This document shows, piece by piece, positions 38,101-53,150 of a stretch of DNA of 64,000 bases. Source of the stretch: Oncomelania hupensis. Its lineage: Eukaryota > Mollusca > Gastropoda > Littorinimorpha > Pomatiopsidae. Location of the stretch: contig CM072526.1 of NCBI GenBank assembly GCA_036898135.1, positions 7,666,224 through 7,730,223 of the forward strand, given 5' to 3'. Both the position numbers and the translations under genes were made by a program. Under the pieces are notes generated by a model, which ran no database searches, had not been told where the DNA came from, and worked only from the letters and a program-made list of their open reading frames with translations. Each line of letters starts with the position of its first letter. Position 1 is the first letter of the stretch.

Positions 38101-41100
38101 TCAAATAAGTCAACGTGAACGAATGGATTAAGCAATCAAAAGAAGCAGATAAGATAGATAGATATTCAGTGTTTATAGGGTACAGAGGACTGCTAAGAGC
38201 CGAATCAGGACCACAACAAGCAAATAAGAAAATTTACTCTTTTACAAATATTACATAACACAGTTGTTCCCAGCATCAAATATTTTTTGTAGATTTTTAA
38301 AGTTTGAGTTAAAAAGGCAATATTTCCAAACTATTGCAGAAAAAACACCTGTATGATATCTGAAAACAAATGTCTGCATTCCCGATGAAGACTATATCAT
38401 GATCTTTTGTTTTGTGCTGGTCCATATTTACAATTGAAAAAAGCTATACAAAAATAATAAAAACTTTTTTTCAGTTGTTATTTAAATAAAAATTACAAAC
38501 CGCTCTGAATTAGAAACAAAGAGAAAATGTAATAATAAGTTTGATTTTAAAAAAACTAAAAAGAAGAAAATTCCTACCTTGTCCGGTTCTCTGAAGAGGA
38601 CGGTGGGCAGGTCATGGTTTCTGTTTTTGTTATTGAGGAACAGTTTCTGCGAGGGTCTGCGCCCTACATAGTATTGTTCAGACGGGGCCGTGGTGTATTC
38701 AACGTATTCCAAGAATACTGTGCCAGCTGCGCCATTCAAGTCAGAGTCTGTGTCCAGGCTGGTTCCTGATACACCACCGTAGGCGTTGGTTTCTCCGTTG
38801 AACTCATTCAATCTTGAAATCTGTCCAGCAACAAATGGCAGTTTTAAATACAGTGGAGTCCACCTATAACGAACCTTGGAATAACGAACACCCGCGATTA
38901 GCGTACTACCATCCATTTCCCGACACACTCCCTTCTTTGTCTTACTATTTAATCCCTTCCTATAACGAACAAATCCAGCTAGGCAAATAACGAATCTCCG
39001 CTTGTAACGAACACTTTGTGTATTCCCTTGGCCTATTTTGCCTCAATTGGCTCATCGCCAATAACGAACAGCAGCAGAAGCATGCCAGTTCGTACATAGG
39101 TCAACCAGGCCTTGAAGTCATAACTGTCATTGGCTGCTATAAATAGCCTGGAATGAAGTCATTGTTGATAAACTTCGTAGGCCTAGATCGATCTACGTAC
39201 TGTATGCTGTGATGTGTACTCATCACCGGTGTGTACTTCCGTTTACAGTACAAATCTCTACAGCGAATCCCGCTTGTAACGAACCCGAAATTCCCTCCCT
39301 TGAGATTCGTTATACCCGGACTCCACTGTACGTCTTTTTAGATAAAATGTTTTGTTCAGTATTTTCCTTACAGCACTGTGTTTTGTTGTTGTGTGCGTTT
39401 ATTTGTGTATTGGGGGAGGGGAGAGGGGTGGAAGAAAGAGGGCAGGGAAGGGGAGAGTGGGGAGGGGAGGTGTACTGATTCATCTCAATCTGAACTGCAC
39501 AAACACAACATTTCTCCCTTCACTGGCAATGGCAAATTGCAGCATTATAGAGCAACACAAATTTATCACAAACAACCGAGAGTACGCCTCTTTGCACCTT
39601 TTATAATTAACCACAAAAACAGCAACACCAAAAGAGCCACCACAGCAAGTTACATACCTTGATAGCCATACGACCACCACTGCCTCCACCTCCCAACTTG
39701 GAGGCACCGCCTTCCACAGATACCGAGCCGTGACCAGAAAAGTTTGTGGCGTTGATGTAGACAGAGCCGCCACTGCCGCCACCGCTGTTGCTGGCAACAG
39801 TCATGCCACCTTCAGCCAGGATGTCACCGTCATTGTGCAGTGTGCCAGTGATGTTGAGGAAGATCAGCCCACCTCCTGCACCACCACCACTACCACCACC
39901 ACCGCTCCCCTTGTTGATAGGATGGACGAACGACCCGTAGGGTTTTCCTGTAAGATTGAGATGAGAAACAGATACCATTTGTAAAAGGTAGTGTTAAACC
40001 CCTCCCTTCTTATGGATTTTTACTGTGGAACAATAAACTGAATTAGCCTTTGAAATGTTGCATGTTTTCAACCTGTCTTCAATTGTCCTTACACACGTCA
40101 CACCTACCGTTAGTATTGCTCAAGTCAGTGACGCTTCCACCGTAACCTCCGTGGTGTCCTCCTGAACCAATAGTGCTGTTCCCTGCTCCTGGACCTATGT
40201 TACTTGCAAAGCCACGCCCCGTGGTGTTCAGGCTGGCTCCGCCCTCCACCGTAGCCAAGGAGACGGCAAGGTCAAGGAAGTCGGCATCGATGAGGGAGTC
40301 ATAATGCATCATGAGTTGGTCAGAGCGCAGCAGGAAGTTGGTGAAATGATGGATCACGGCTGAGGCTTCTAAGGTCAGAGCGTCAAACACTAGTCGCCCT
40401 AGACAACAAGACAAAATACAAAGATAATAACATAACTTACAATAACTAAATTTAAAGAACAACTAAATTTCAAATAAACAAACGAAAGCATCTATTTCCA
40501 AAACTAACCCCAACTTTCTGGTACCTTTCCTGCCTCTTTTCTCCCCCCTCACCCCTATACTCCCTATCCTTCTACTATCCTGAATAAAGGAATGAAACAA
40601 CATGAAGGTCTCACCTTGTACTGCATCGAAAGGTGTCTCACTCTCCAGGTTGTTGGTGGCACCTGTGGACACCTGTGTGACCTTGTTCTCTTCCAGGGTC
40701 AGGTTGTACACACCTGCCAGGTGACCTTCCCACCTGAAGGCAGGTGTCTCCTGGCCCACGATCCTCAGGTCAGGCGAGGCCCACAGGACGGCGCCATGTC
40801 TTAAGATGAGGTTGACCGGTGGTGCCGTTGCTCTAGGCTGTTATGAAAAAGAATTGCAAGGTTGATATGCTGGCCAAGAATGGTGAGGGAAAAGATCACC
40901 TTCTTTGTGCTTTATTTGGCTGCTTTGTTTAGGTGCCCTGAGTGGGCCATGTTGCCAACACGGAGTTGTATGCCTAGCAAGTCCTCAATATTATACATAA
41001 ATGTTTTAGTGAACACAGACTTCTGCTGATAAAACTATTTTCTGAATGCCAATGAAAGTGTTGGTAAAATGTATATTAGAGTAGGTATTCCTAAGATGGA

Positions 41101-42224
41101 GTTGGCAGTGCAATGGTGCAATCGTTGTAAACCAAAACAGAATCCTAGTCTAGAAATACATTATGAATTGCTGTTTTGTTCTATACTAACTGTTTTTGTG
41201 TTATATGTTACTGTCAATGATTGATGTACGCTGCAAGAAAATAGTTTTGCTGTTTGGTTGGGACAATCAAGACGATTGTGATTGTGATTGTAGTCAGACA
41301 TGCATACTCCACATTCTAAAAAAACATATGATATACCTCAGCAAAAGTGGATTTAAGGGCCAAAATAAATAAAATATTACTAATACATAGCAAATCCGAA
41401 ATATCCCACTGTAGATGAGCTGTGTTCCCAACTGCCTAAAACCCATTAAAACTTGTTATTTTCGCGCGCAATGAGCATGATCTTTTTGGTGAATATATGC
41501 GTTATACAAGACTAAATCATCATCTTCATAATACACGTCTGATACATGCCAGTGGCAACAGTGCCTGGAGGGAAACAAAGCTGCTAATAATATAAATCCT
41601 GCAATACATAAAAGAAATACCTGATAGAGAGAGTAGGAGATGAAGAACTTCTGTCCTTGTTGTGCATGCACAAAGCCTGTGCCATCACCATACACTTCTC
41701 TCAAGTTGGCTGAGGTCAGTGTGGCGTGTCCCAACGGTAGTTCAATCTGAGCCTGTTGCCAAACCACAAAGCCACACACATATAGTCAGCAAATGATAAA
41801 TATATATACATACATACATACAAATATCCTCCAATACCACTGTGGGTTTTCTCCCTGTGGCAGAAATGTACAGCTGTAAAGAAGGCGATGCCACTAAATC
41901 TTATGAAAGCACAGCGATCAAATGCCATCTTACAAGAGTGGATTACCCTGTTCTGCAGCAGGAGGTGGTCAAAGTGAATGGGAGCATTGTTGCTGTCAAA
42001 GATGGTGAGGTTCTCGCGGGCGATGCGTGGGTTGACTTGCGAGATGACGAGTGGTTTGGGCACCTGCAAGTTTCTACCGTCCACGTACAAGCGTGATTGC
42101 CATTCTGTTTTGGACAGGCGTTCCTCAAAGAACACAGTGCCTGGTCCACCCATGTCTGACCCTGTTGCGGTGCCTGTTAGTATAGAAATTGGATTCTGGC
42201 TTTACACAAACTGGAATGAAATGA

Positions 42225-42301
<77 letters not shown>

Positions 42302-43813
42302 GGTTATTTGTATAACGCTTTTCATAATGACATCAATTCAAAGCACAGTTCTCACACATTTATTCTTAAGGTTAACATCAAAATACATATAAAAAGAAGT
42401 GAAACAAAAAACAGGATACAAATAAATTATACAAAGACATAATACAAACATGAAAAAGAATATTTACAAGTAAAATATCAAAAAAGAGGGAGGGAGAGGG
42501 AGGAGGAGAGCAGCTAAGACATGAGGGGGCTGAGGGTGTGTGAAGTGACGGCCGTGGTCTGAAACAGAAAAGAAGGAATGATGATGGTGATGGGAGGCGA
42601 GATTAAACATTTTCAAGGAAGAGATGAGTTTTCAAGTTGGACTTGAAAGTGGCTATGTTTGGAGAGCTGCGAAGAGAGAGAGAGGAAGAGAGTTCCAATT
42701 TGAAGGACCAAGCACTGAGAAGGATCGACAGCCTGCAGAGGAGAGTTTGTAGTGGTGTATTTATAGCATGAGGATGTCAGAGGAAGAACAAAGATTTCTA
42801 GATGGCTTGTAGAAGTGAATGTTCTGGGTGAGGTAGGAAGGGGCTAATCCATGGACGCACTTGTAACAGAAAGTACAGATTTTGTCGATTATCCTCGGAG
42901 ATACAGGAAGCCAATGAAAAGAATGTAGGAGGGGTGTGATATGATCAGAATTATTTCATTTTGAGAACAAGATGGGCAGCTGAGTTCCGAACACGTTGGA
43001 GCAGATGAACAGAAGAGGAAGGAAGTCCAGCCAAAGAGAGTTACAGTAGTCTAAGCATGACAGGACAAGAAATGAGTTTGGCTTTAGCTTCAGTGATCAC
43101 ATGCATGCGGGCATGGCCTATTCTACAGAGCTGAAACTTGCACGTTTGACAGGTTTTGTGGAGGATTTCTGACATGGAGAGGGTGTTGTCAAGGATGATG
43201 CCAAAGTTTTTGACAGAATATGAAGCTTTGGCCAAAAATGACAGTGTCTACAAGAGAGAGACAGGTTTTTGTGTTTGGTACATCTGAACATAACATCAGT
43301 TTTGTTAGCATTGAGCTGGAGGTTGTTGGCAGTCATCCAGTTAGAAATGTTTTCAAAGCAGTCAGAAGTTTTGGTCAGAATAGATGAAAGGTTTTGAGGA
43401 GTGTCACATTATTTTAGCTGCATGTGTATTGTCTTTGTAGAAATGGTGGAAAGTATCAGGATTTTTGGGTGATCTGATACAGAGGAGATGTGTGAAGGGT
43501 GAATAGAACAGGGCCTAGAACTGACCCTTGAGTAACATCAAAGACTAGTCTGGATGGTTCAGAAAGGTAGTTGTCGATAGGCCTACAGACAGATTGGAAA
43601 CGAACAGAACGGTAATAATAAAACAAGCTTAGGGCAGAGTCCTTTATTCCAAAAGAGATGGGAAAATATTTTTGTAAAAATAAAATAAATAAATAAATAA
43701 TAAAGATATTTATAAGGTGCTTTTCCAAGTGAGAAACAGTTGAAAGCACTCCCTCACGCATTCTCACTCATTAAACATTAATACAATACCTATAGAGAGG
43801 ACACACTCATGCA

Positions 43814-43844
<31 letters not shown>

Positions 43845-46800
43845 CCACACACCCACACATAAAATGATTGAGGCAATAAACAATAGAATATAAATAAAAC
43901 ACAAGTCAATAAAGTAGAAATCAAGTTTGGTGTGTATGACATATCTCTTTGACATACTGGTTTCAATTTTTGTTCCTCTTACCTGCACTGCCATAGGCCC
44001 AAGTTCTGCCCAGGTAGTCACTGGAGTACCCAGCATGCACGGTGATGCGACCTCCACTTCCTCCTCCACTTGAACCATGACCTTTGCCTCCCACTGAACT
44101 GATTAGGCCATGGCCTCTGAAATCACCTGAAAATGGCGTAGCAATATTAAAACTTATTTCCTGAAAATGCCGTTCAGTAAGACCTTATTTTATACCTTAT
44201 TACACAATCAGTGGTATTTTAGGCAGACAAAAATGTGATAAAAACATAAGCACAATAATATTACTGTGTGAAGAGTGATAATGACAGTGGTGGTGTTGAG
44301 AAGAAAGCAATATAATGGCTATAATAAAACTGGCCACAAACACACAGACCCCTGTATTATATTGTCAGCACTGTTGAAACATTTCACCACTCCCGACTTG
44401 TAACAAAGTGACACAATGTGCCTATGTCTTGCCACATCTTTTTACTACTACTACTGCTGCTGCAGTCACAGACAAATTAAAAAATCAATTCTCTTTACTA
44501 CAAATATCTATCCTATCCTATCCTATCCTATCCTATCCAGTAACTCGAAGGTCGCTGAGGCACCACAAATGATCGTTTAACCATCATGTTCCATCTTTCT
44601 CTGTCCTCAGAAACCCTCACAGCTTCGCTCAGTGTTAAGCCAGTCCATTCTCAAATATTGTCCTCCCATGTCTTTTTCTGTCTCCCTCTTCTTCTGCCTC
44701 CTTGCACCGTGCCTTGCAGGATGGTCTTTGCAAGGCCTGATGCTCTGGTGACGTGACCATACCACCGGAGTTTCCGTTTGTTCACCACTGTGAGCATGTC
44801 ATCATGTTGTCCAATGGCTTGTGTGATGGTCTGTCAGACTTCGTCATTGGTGATGTGCTGAGTATAGGAAATGCCCAGAAGTCTTCTGTAGCACCTCATC
44901 TCCATGCTTTGTATTCGTTGTAGATCTGCTGTGAGGGTCCATGTTTCGCAAGCGTATAGGAATATGGTGATGACAAGGGAGCACAGCAATTTCCAAATGG
45001 GCTTCAAACTTGTTAGGGCAGCAGTTGTTTGTGCGATCCTGGAGAGAACTTCCTGTCTGCATTTACTGTCGGATAAAATGGCTCCTAAATATCTGAAGCT
45101 ATGCACTGTGTTGAGGGCTTGGCCTTGGACTTTGATGTCCGTGTTGATGCCATTGGTGTTGTTGGTCATCATTTTGGTCGTCTCTGAACATATTTGCATT
45201 CCAAATAGGCTCTGGAGGTGGTGTCAAGCCTCTGTACCAGCTGTTCAAGTTCTACAAACATCCTTGTATAAATATGGGGACAATAAGTCCGCTGTACAAT
45301 TATCAATCTCTACTTACCCACAGTGACAAAAACGGAACCGCCACTGCCTCCACCACCACCAGAGGTGCCGTCGCCACCGTTGACGATCAGACTGCCGTCC
45401 AGCTGCAGAATGGAACCCACGTTAACCAAGATGATTCCTCCTCCCAACCCTCCTCCACTACCTCCACCCTGGCTGCCGGCATCCTTGGGTTCGTACAGAG
45501 AGCCGTAGGTCTGTGTGTTATTCACCTTGTTGGAGTTTTCTGCAAGTAAAATTGAGTTGCTTCATGCACTCAGTCGGAGATTTCAGCCCTTACAAAATAG
45601 TTTTATATGTAATTTACAAAATAGTTGTTTTACTTGTAACTTAACAAACATATAGGTGCTTTATGTGCTCTACCTGCAACTGTCACTCGTGGAAGTCAAA
45701 AATAACAACAAAAATAAAATATGGCTTTTTTAGGAGAGACTGCATGCTTGCGATATTTCCTGGTCAATCATACTCTGTGTACGCTCCCCCTCCAAGAACA
45801 CTACACTTACGTCCACCGGCAGTGGCATGTGCAGCACCAACACCGTTGACTGTTGGCTGACCGATACCACCAGTGAAGACAGCTGAACACACCATCTGTG
45901 CAAGAGGTTCCAAGAAGAAGTTGGATGCTTCAATGGTCATCTGATTGGCTGTGAATCGGGCTCCGTATTTTATGTCCTGAAAAAAGGAGCACGAGGCAAT
46001 AAAAAATAAATAAATAAAAGTAAAGACAAATGCACAAGACTAGCTGTGATCTCCATAGTTTGGTTTAGTTTGTTTTGTTGAGAAGACAACAGAAGGTATT
46101 ATCTGTACTACTAATTCCAACTATCAATGTTTCAGTCATCATTGGGGTAGCCTGTGAATATCGCAAAGAATTTAAATTAATGTTCTAATTAAACTAGAAG
46201 GTAAAAAAGCCCTTATGACTCACAAGCTCCTTATGGAACTTGCATTATTTAAGATGAAAGTGAGTGGCCCAAAGAAAAAAACAACACGGTGACATTAAAA
46301 TGCAAAGTAATATTGACTTTGATCTTTCTATGCTCTTGACCTTGAGATGACCTTGACCTCCGGCTCCAAATACACTCATGTATGACCAAATAAACGACAG
46401 CAAAAGTTGTACTATGCAAAAACAAAAAAACAAAAAAAAACAGTGACCTTGGGATGACCTTGACCTTCACATGACATCTTATGCTCACGTATGATCAAAT
46501 AAACCAAAGTTGTTGCATACTATGGGTTAAATAGAGCCATTCCACTGTATGTTTACCTATTTTTTATGTTTTTGCAAGGTCTAAAATGACCTCGACCTTC
46601 AAGATCAAAGCAAAAATTGAACATATATGAACGACCCATCTATCATCTCTAAATAAAACAAGTTTGAACTGTATATTTTTTATAGTTTAGGGTGAAGGTC
46701 ACTTCAAAGTACCTATACTAACTGCTTTTGGACAGCTTCAGTGGCCTTGACCTTGGAGTGAGGTTGACCAAATGTGCATAGGATGTGTCTCATTGATATC

Positions 46801-49800
46801 TATCATGCATCAAAGAATCATAAATTCAATAATAACTTTAAAAAAGGGGGACATATTGTGAAAAATTGAAGTGAAGTAATTCATTCACTGATCATTTATG
46901 AGGACTCATAGATATATCACATCTTACCAAATTTGGTTGTGATAGATGAAATAGGTTGTGAAATATTAATCCACTTGCAAGTTTTGCACATCCAGGCTGC
47001 AGATAGTGGACAGACGGATGTAATGACAAAAAAATGTGTAAATGTCATTTTTGGATTATTTAGGACTCACCTCGCGCACATTATTAACCCTTAGCCTGCT
47101 GACATGTTTTTCCTGCTCTGTGCTAAAGAAAATTTTGACTTACGATTAAAAACACACATGACTTATTATATATGCCATTGTTGCTAAACTATTACACCTA
47201 GATATATAAAAGTATACATCAAATGAAAGGAAATTGAATAAAGATTCCAAAGAACAGACACAAAAAAGTGTAAGATTGTTGGTTTGTACAATTATGGGAT
47301 GGAAAGTTAGGGGCATGAGCAAACAAATTCACGCTCACTCAACTGCACACCCATTCTTGAAGTCATACGCAAAGAATTGCAGAATAGAAATAAGATTTAT
47401 TACCAAAAATTCTGAGAACCAAAATGGACTGTAATCAAAGCCTGATAAATACAGAAATAGTCTGTGTAAAAGGCAAATAATATTATTATAGATCTAGTGA
47501 AAATAAAGTTTTTTTTCACCTACCGTCGTCTGCTAAAGATTGTAGACGGCGATCTTCTTCTTCGTCCGAATCGTAGGCCCCTAATCCCTCCCTCCAGCCT
47601 CCGTCAAATAAACATCATCACCCGCATCAAAATCTTCATCCCCACTATTATCATCAAAGTTTTCTTCCTGAAGCATTTGCGCCACCTCTTCTGCCGTGTA
47701 GATCTATGTTCTGCGTGCCATAATGGTGACGAACGAGGCGGAAAATTTCGCCAGCAACCCGCAAAAACTGCTTCGACTGTGGCTTCTTGTTTGAAAATTA
47801 CCTCTAAAGCGAAAGATTTTTCTTTCCAAAACATTACAGTTGAAGGGAAACAACTTTTGTTTCATAATCATGACCAAGGATTTATTTTATAAACGCTTTT
47901 ACCTCCCTTCCGTACAACGTACGGATACATCGCATTACGATGGCGCTAGACACCCCGTGCTACGTACGTTGACAGCGAAGCCTAAAGGTTAAAAATCTGA
48001 ATTTTGTTTGTTTGTTTGTTTGTTTTTGTTTGTGGATGAGGGGGGGAGGGGGGGGGGAGGTGAATACATAGGCTCATATTGCTAAGCATGCGAGTCAATA
48101 AATCAAAGATCTTTCTCATAACATGAACAAGCTTTGTATTGTGAACTACAAAATATTTTTGAGCTAAACATGAAGTGTCAACAGGTTTAAAAAAACACTA
48201 CTGATTATCGTCACTGCTACAAGGAATGTGACACTAAAGAAAACAAATAAAACAAACAAGAAAACTGACCAAGAATCCTACAGTCAGCCTCAGTCCCTGC
48301 GGTGGAGGCAGAGCAATGCTGGCACCAGCACCAAGCTCAAAGCTGCCGAACCTGAACCATCCAGGTACTCCTGCCTGATAGACGCCTTCAGTGACGAAAC
48401 TGGTCTGTGCCTTGCTGCCAAACTCTATCACTCTGCCTGGCACGATTCGCAAGTGTCGCACGCCGATGATTTCTCCTTCCCATTTCAGGGCAACCTGCAG
48501 ACAAAATAACAATACATGACAACATTCATTTATGAACTGTGACTTCCACTGACATAATAATAATACATGACTACATTCATTTATGAACCATGACTTCCAC
48601 TGACATAATAATAATACATGACAACATGCAGTTATGAACTGTGACTTCCACTGAAATAATAATAATACATGACAACATGCAGTTATGAACCATGACTTCC
48701 ACTGACATAATAATAAACATGACAACATTCAGTTATGAAACGTGACTTCCACTGACATAATAATAATACATTACAACATGCAGTTATGAACCGTGACTTC
48801 CGCTGACATAATAATAATACATGACAACATGCAGTTATGAACTGTGACTTCCACTGACATAATAATAATACATGACAACCTTCAGTTATGAACTATGACT
48901 TCCACTGACATAATAATAGTACATGACAACATTCATTATGAACCGTGACTTCCGCTGACATAATAATAATACATGACAACATTCAGTTATGAACCCTGAC
49001 TTCCACTGACATTATAATAATACATTACAACATGCAGTTATGAAACGTGACTTCCACTGAAATAATAATAAAACATTACAACAATAATACATTACCACAC
49101 TACACTACAACACATGTACTATAATACAATATAAGTTTTAAAAATCTGTATTATTCATTACAGAAATAATAAACAGCCATTTGTGGGAAAAAACAAACAA
49201 GAGAAATGAAATACATGGCCAAGTGAAATGAAAAGATATGACCAACCTGTCCAACACCAAAGATGTAGACCAGAGGGGAGAGGTAGACCCTGGCCTGGTG
49301 GTCCACCCACAGGTTGAAGGTTGTCTTCATCACTTCCTCTTTCTCCTCCAGCTGAGCTGTATGGTTGGCGTGCAGGTGGAGTCTTCCACTTCTGTCTCCG
49401 TACACCTGAAACAACAATTACACAATCATGTAGTATTAACAACTTCTGTCTCCGTAAACCTGAAACAACAGTTACACGCATTATGTAGTGTCAACAACTT
49501 CTGTCCCTGTACACCTGAAACAACAGTGACACACATCATGTAGTGTCCACAACTTCAACATTTTTTGCAGCAGCATAAAACAACAATGACACACATCATG
49601 TAGTGTCAACAACTTCTGTCCCCGTACACCTGAAACAACAATGACACACATCATGTAGTGTCAACAACTTCAACATTTTCTGCAGCAGCATAAAACAACA
49701 ATGACACACACCATGTAGTGTCAACAACTTCAGCATATTCTATCCTATCCTATCCTGTCTCGTAACCCAGAGGTCGTAGGGGCACCACAGATGATCGTTT

Positions 49801-52800
49801 AACCAGCATACTCCATCTTTCTCTGTCCTCAGCAGCCCTGATGGCTTCGCTCAGTGTCAAACCAGTCCATTCTCGAATGTTGTCCTCCCACCTCTTTTTG
49901 GGTCTCCCTATTCTTCTACCTCCTTGCACTGAATAGTCTTTGCAAGGCCTGATGATCTGGTGACGTGGCCATACCATCGGAGTTTCCGTTTCTTCATCAC
50001 GGTGAGCAGGTCATCGTGTTATCCAATGGCTTGAGTGATGGTCTGTCGGACTTTGTCTTTGGTGATGTGTTGGGTATAGGAAATGCCCAGAAGTCTTCTG
50101 TAGCACCTCAACTCCATGCTTTGTATTCTTCGTTGGAGATCTGCTGTGAGGGTCCATGCTTCGCAAGCATATAGGAAGATGGAGATGACAAGGGAGCGCA
50201 GCAGTCTTACTTTGGAATGTAGACTGATGGTCCTGTCTTTCCAAATGTCTTTCAACATATTCTGCAGCAGCATAAAACAAAAGTAAAGATGTGGGAGATG
50301 CATTTGAGGCCTCCTTTGTTTGCAGGCCAGCTTAATGAGGGAGATGCCCACTTCCTCTCCCTATCTGCATTCACTCCAGAATTCCATCATTCAATACAAA
50401 AACATTCAGACATTGAGAATGCCACTCTCCTAATAGTGTGCACAATGGTTTTCAAAATTGCCTTCATGGTGTTGTGTGTTTTTTGGGGGGCCATTATAAT
50501 CAGACATTTATTGCTGTAGGAGTGGTAAAGCGACTGATGAAACACTAAAATGTTTCCACTACAAGTTATCTCACGCTCTACAATAAGGCCCACAAAGTTG
50601 GTCTTGCTGAAAAATGTGAATGTGACGTTAAAAACAGAGAACAAAGACTACACAGAACAAGACAATCCAGACTTGTATTGTCTAACACCTTATCACCATG
50701 GAAAAGACATGTATCCCTTAGTAACAAGTCACATCCTTTAGCAGCAAATGAACCAATGTACTGATTGTTGCAGCTCAACCCAAGAGGAATAGAAAGCAAT
50801 TGCAAATACCTTGACGACAGTGAGGGTGTCTGGCCTGCCGGCTACCATGTGAAGAGATGCGTTGTTGGTGAGATACAACTCATGGAAGTGGTAGCTGTTT
50901 TGCCCTGCCTCGTCCAGCGTGTAGTACTGATCCCAGTTCTGTTTCCAATTGTCCACATACAGTTTTCTGAAGGGGAAGCCGTACCTGTAACACAGAGAGA
51001 GCAAAACAAAATGTGACTGAATACAGAAATACAGAATTTGTTTCATGGGGTGGGAACAGTGAGCACTGCACAAGAAATGTGCATTGTTGGAAACAGTCAT
51101 ATTCATACATACACACCAGTCACACATGTATACATACACACCAGTCACACGTGTATACATACACACCAGTCACACATGTATACATACACACCATGGTCAC
51201 ACATGTATACATACACACCAGTCACACATGTATACATACACACCATGGTCACACATGTATACATACACACCAGTCACATTGTATACATACACACCATGGT
51301 CACACATGTATACATACACACCAGTCACACATGTATACATACACACCACAGGACTGCCAAACTTAAATCCTATAATCATAGTTATAAGGATAAAACAATG
51401 TAAAGTGCATGCTCTAGCTGTATCCCCTACTTCCTCCAAAGCATGGTTTCCAAGTTGTCAAACGTACGTGTCTGGTCCAAACTCACCTCATTTCTTCCAC
51501 ATAGACAGAGCCAGGTCCACCGCTACTGAGGTAGGTGCCTCTGGAACCTAGTCCTCCTCTGGCTGTTAACGTTCCGCTGAAATAGTTGTTGGCTTTGGTG
51601 TACATGGCTATCCTGCCTCCAGACCCTCCCATCAATCCAGCACCTACAATAAAGAAAACCTGACGTTGATCACTTCAAATAGTGGTACAACTTACACTAC
51701 CGATAGTGATCATCAAAATACAAACTTAACTAGAAGGGCAGAGCCCATATGACTCACATGCTCCTTATAGAACTCGCAATATTTAATATAAAAATGAGTG
51801 CCCAAAACCAAATGAAACGGTGGCATTAAAATGCAATGTAATACTGACTTTGATCTTTCTATGCTCTTGACCTTGAAATAAAATTGACATCTGGCTCCAA
51901 ATAAACCCACGTACTATCAAATAAAGTACAGCAAATGTATTGAGCCTCACCACACCACCCCACTCCCCTCCCCCCCCCAAAAAAAAAAGGTGACCATGTG
52001 ATTATCTTGATCTTTAGTGACCTTGACCTTGGGATGACCCTGACCCTCATGGGACCTCTCATGCATGTCTGATCAAATAACCCAATGTTGTTGCATACGA
52101 TGGTTTAAATAAACAGCCATTCCACTGTAAGATGACCTATTTTTTGTATGTGTTTGCAAGGCCCAAAAATCATCTTGACCTTCAAGATCAACGCAAAAAT
52201 GGAACACATATTAAAGATCAATCTATAATCTCTAAATACAACAGGTTTGACTTTATATCTCTCACGGTTTAGGGTCAAGGTCACTTCAATGTACCTATAC
52301 TATTCTATCCTATCCTATCCTGTCCCGTAACTCGGGAGGTCGTAGGGGCACCACAGATGATCGTTAAACCAGCATACTCCATCTTTCTCTGTCCTCAGCA
52401 GCCCTGAGGGCTTTGCTCAGTGTCAAACCAGTCCATTCTCAAATGTTGTCCTCCTACCTCTTTTACAGTCTCCCTCTTCTTCTACCTCCTTGCACTGTGC
52501 CTTGCAGAATGGTCTTGCAAGGCCTGATGATCTGGTGACGTGGCCATACCATCGGAGTTTCCGTTTCTTCACCACTGTGAGCAGGTCATCGTGTTGTCCA
52601 ATTGCTTGTGTGATGGTCTGTCGGACTTCGTCATTGGTGATGTGTTGGGTATAGGAAATGCCCAGAAGTCTTCTGTAGCACCTCATTTCCATGCTTTGTA
52701 TTTTTCGATGTAGATCTGCTGTGAGGGTCCATGCTTCACAAGCATATAAGATGGAGATGACAAGAGAGCGCAATCATGCATCAAAGAATCATAAGTTCAA

Positions 52801-53119
52801 TATTAATAATATAGAAAAAAAAAGTGAAAATTTTGTCCAACATTGTGAATTTTGTTTACTAAAATTTGATGACCCTGTGACCTTGACCTTGAAGTGAAGT
52901 CTTTCCTTCACTGATCATTTATGAGGTCTCATGGGTATACACCATATTACCAAGTGTGGTTGTGATAGTTGAAATAGGCTCTGAGTACTTAGCCACTTTA
53001 AAGGTTTTTGCACAGACAAGGGACGGCGGACAGACAGACGGCCTGATGGACATTTTTTTAAATGGCATTTTTGGACTATTTAGTACTCATCTCAGATTTG
53101 CAAATATCTTGACTTTTTT

Positions 53120-53150
<31 letters not shown>

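Larger units (their letters stand above)
46190..48110. mobile_element. Dispersed repeat R2, copy 1, interrupted by a piggyBac-like element
   Basis: Shares 'cttatgactcacaagctcc', 'gatctttctatgctcttgac', 'catgcatcaaagaatcataa', 'tttttggattatttaggac' and an end 'gcgagtcaa' with 51728-53192 in the same order. It is rich in 'gaccttgacctt'. The type is unknown. Confidence 0.8.
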
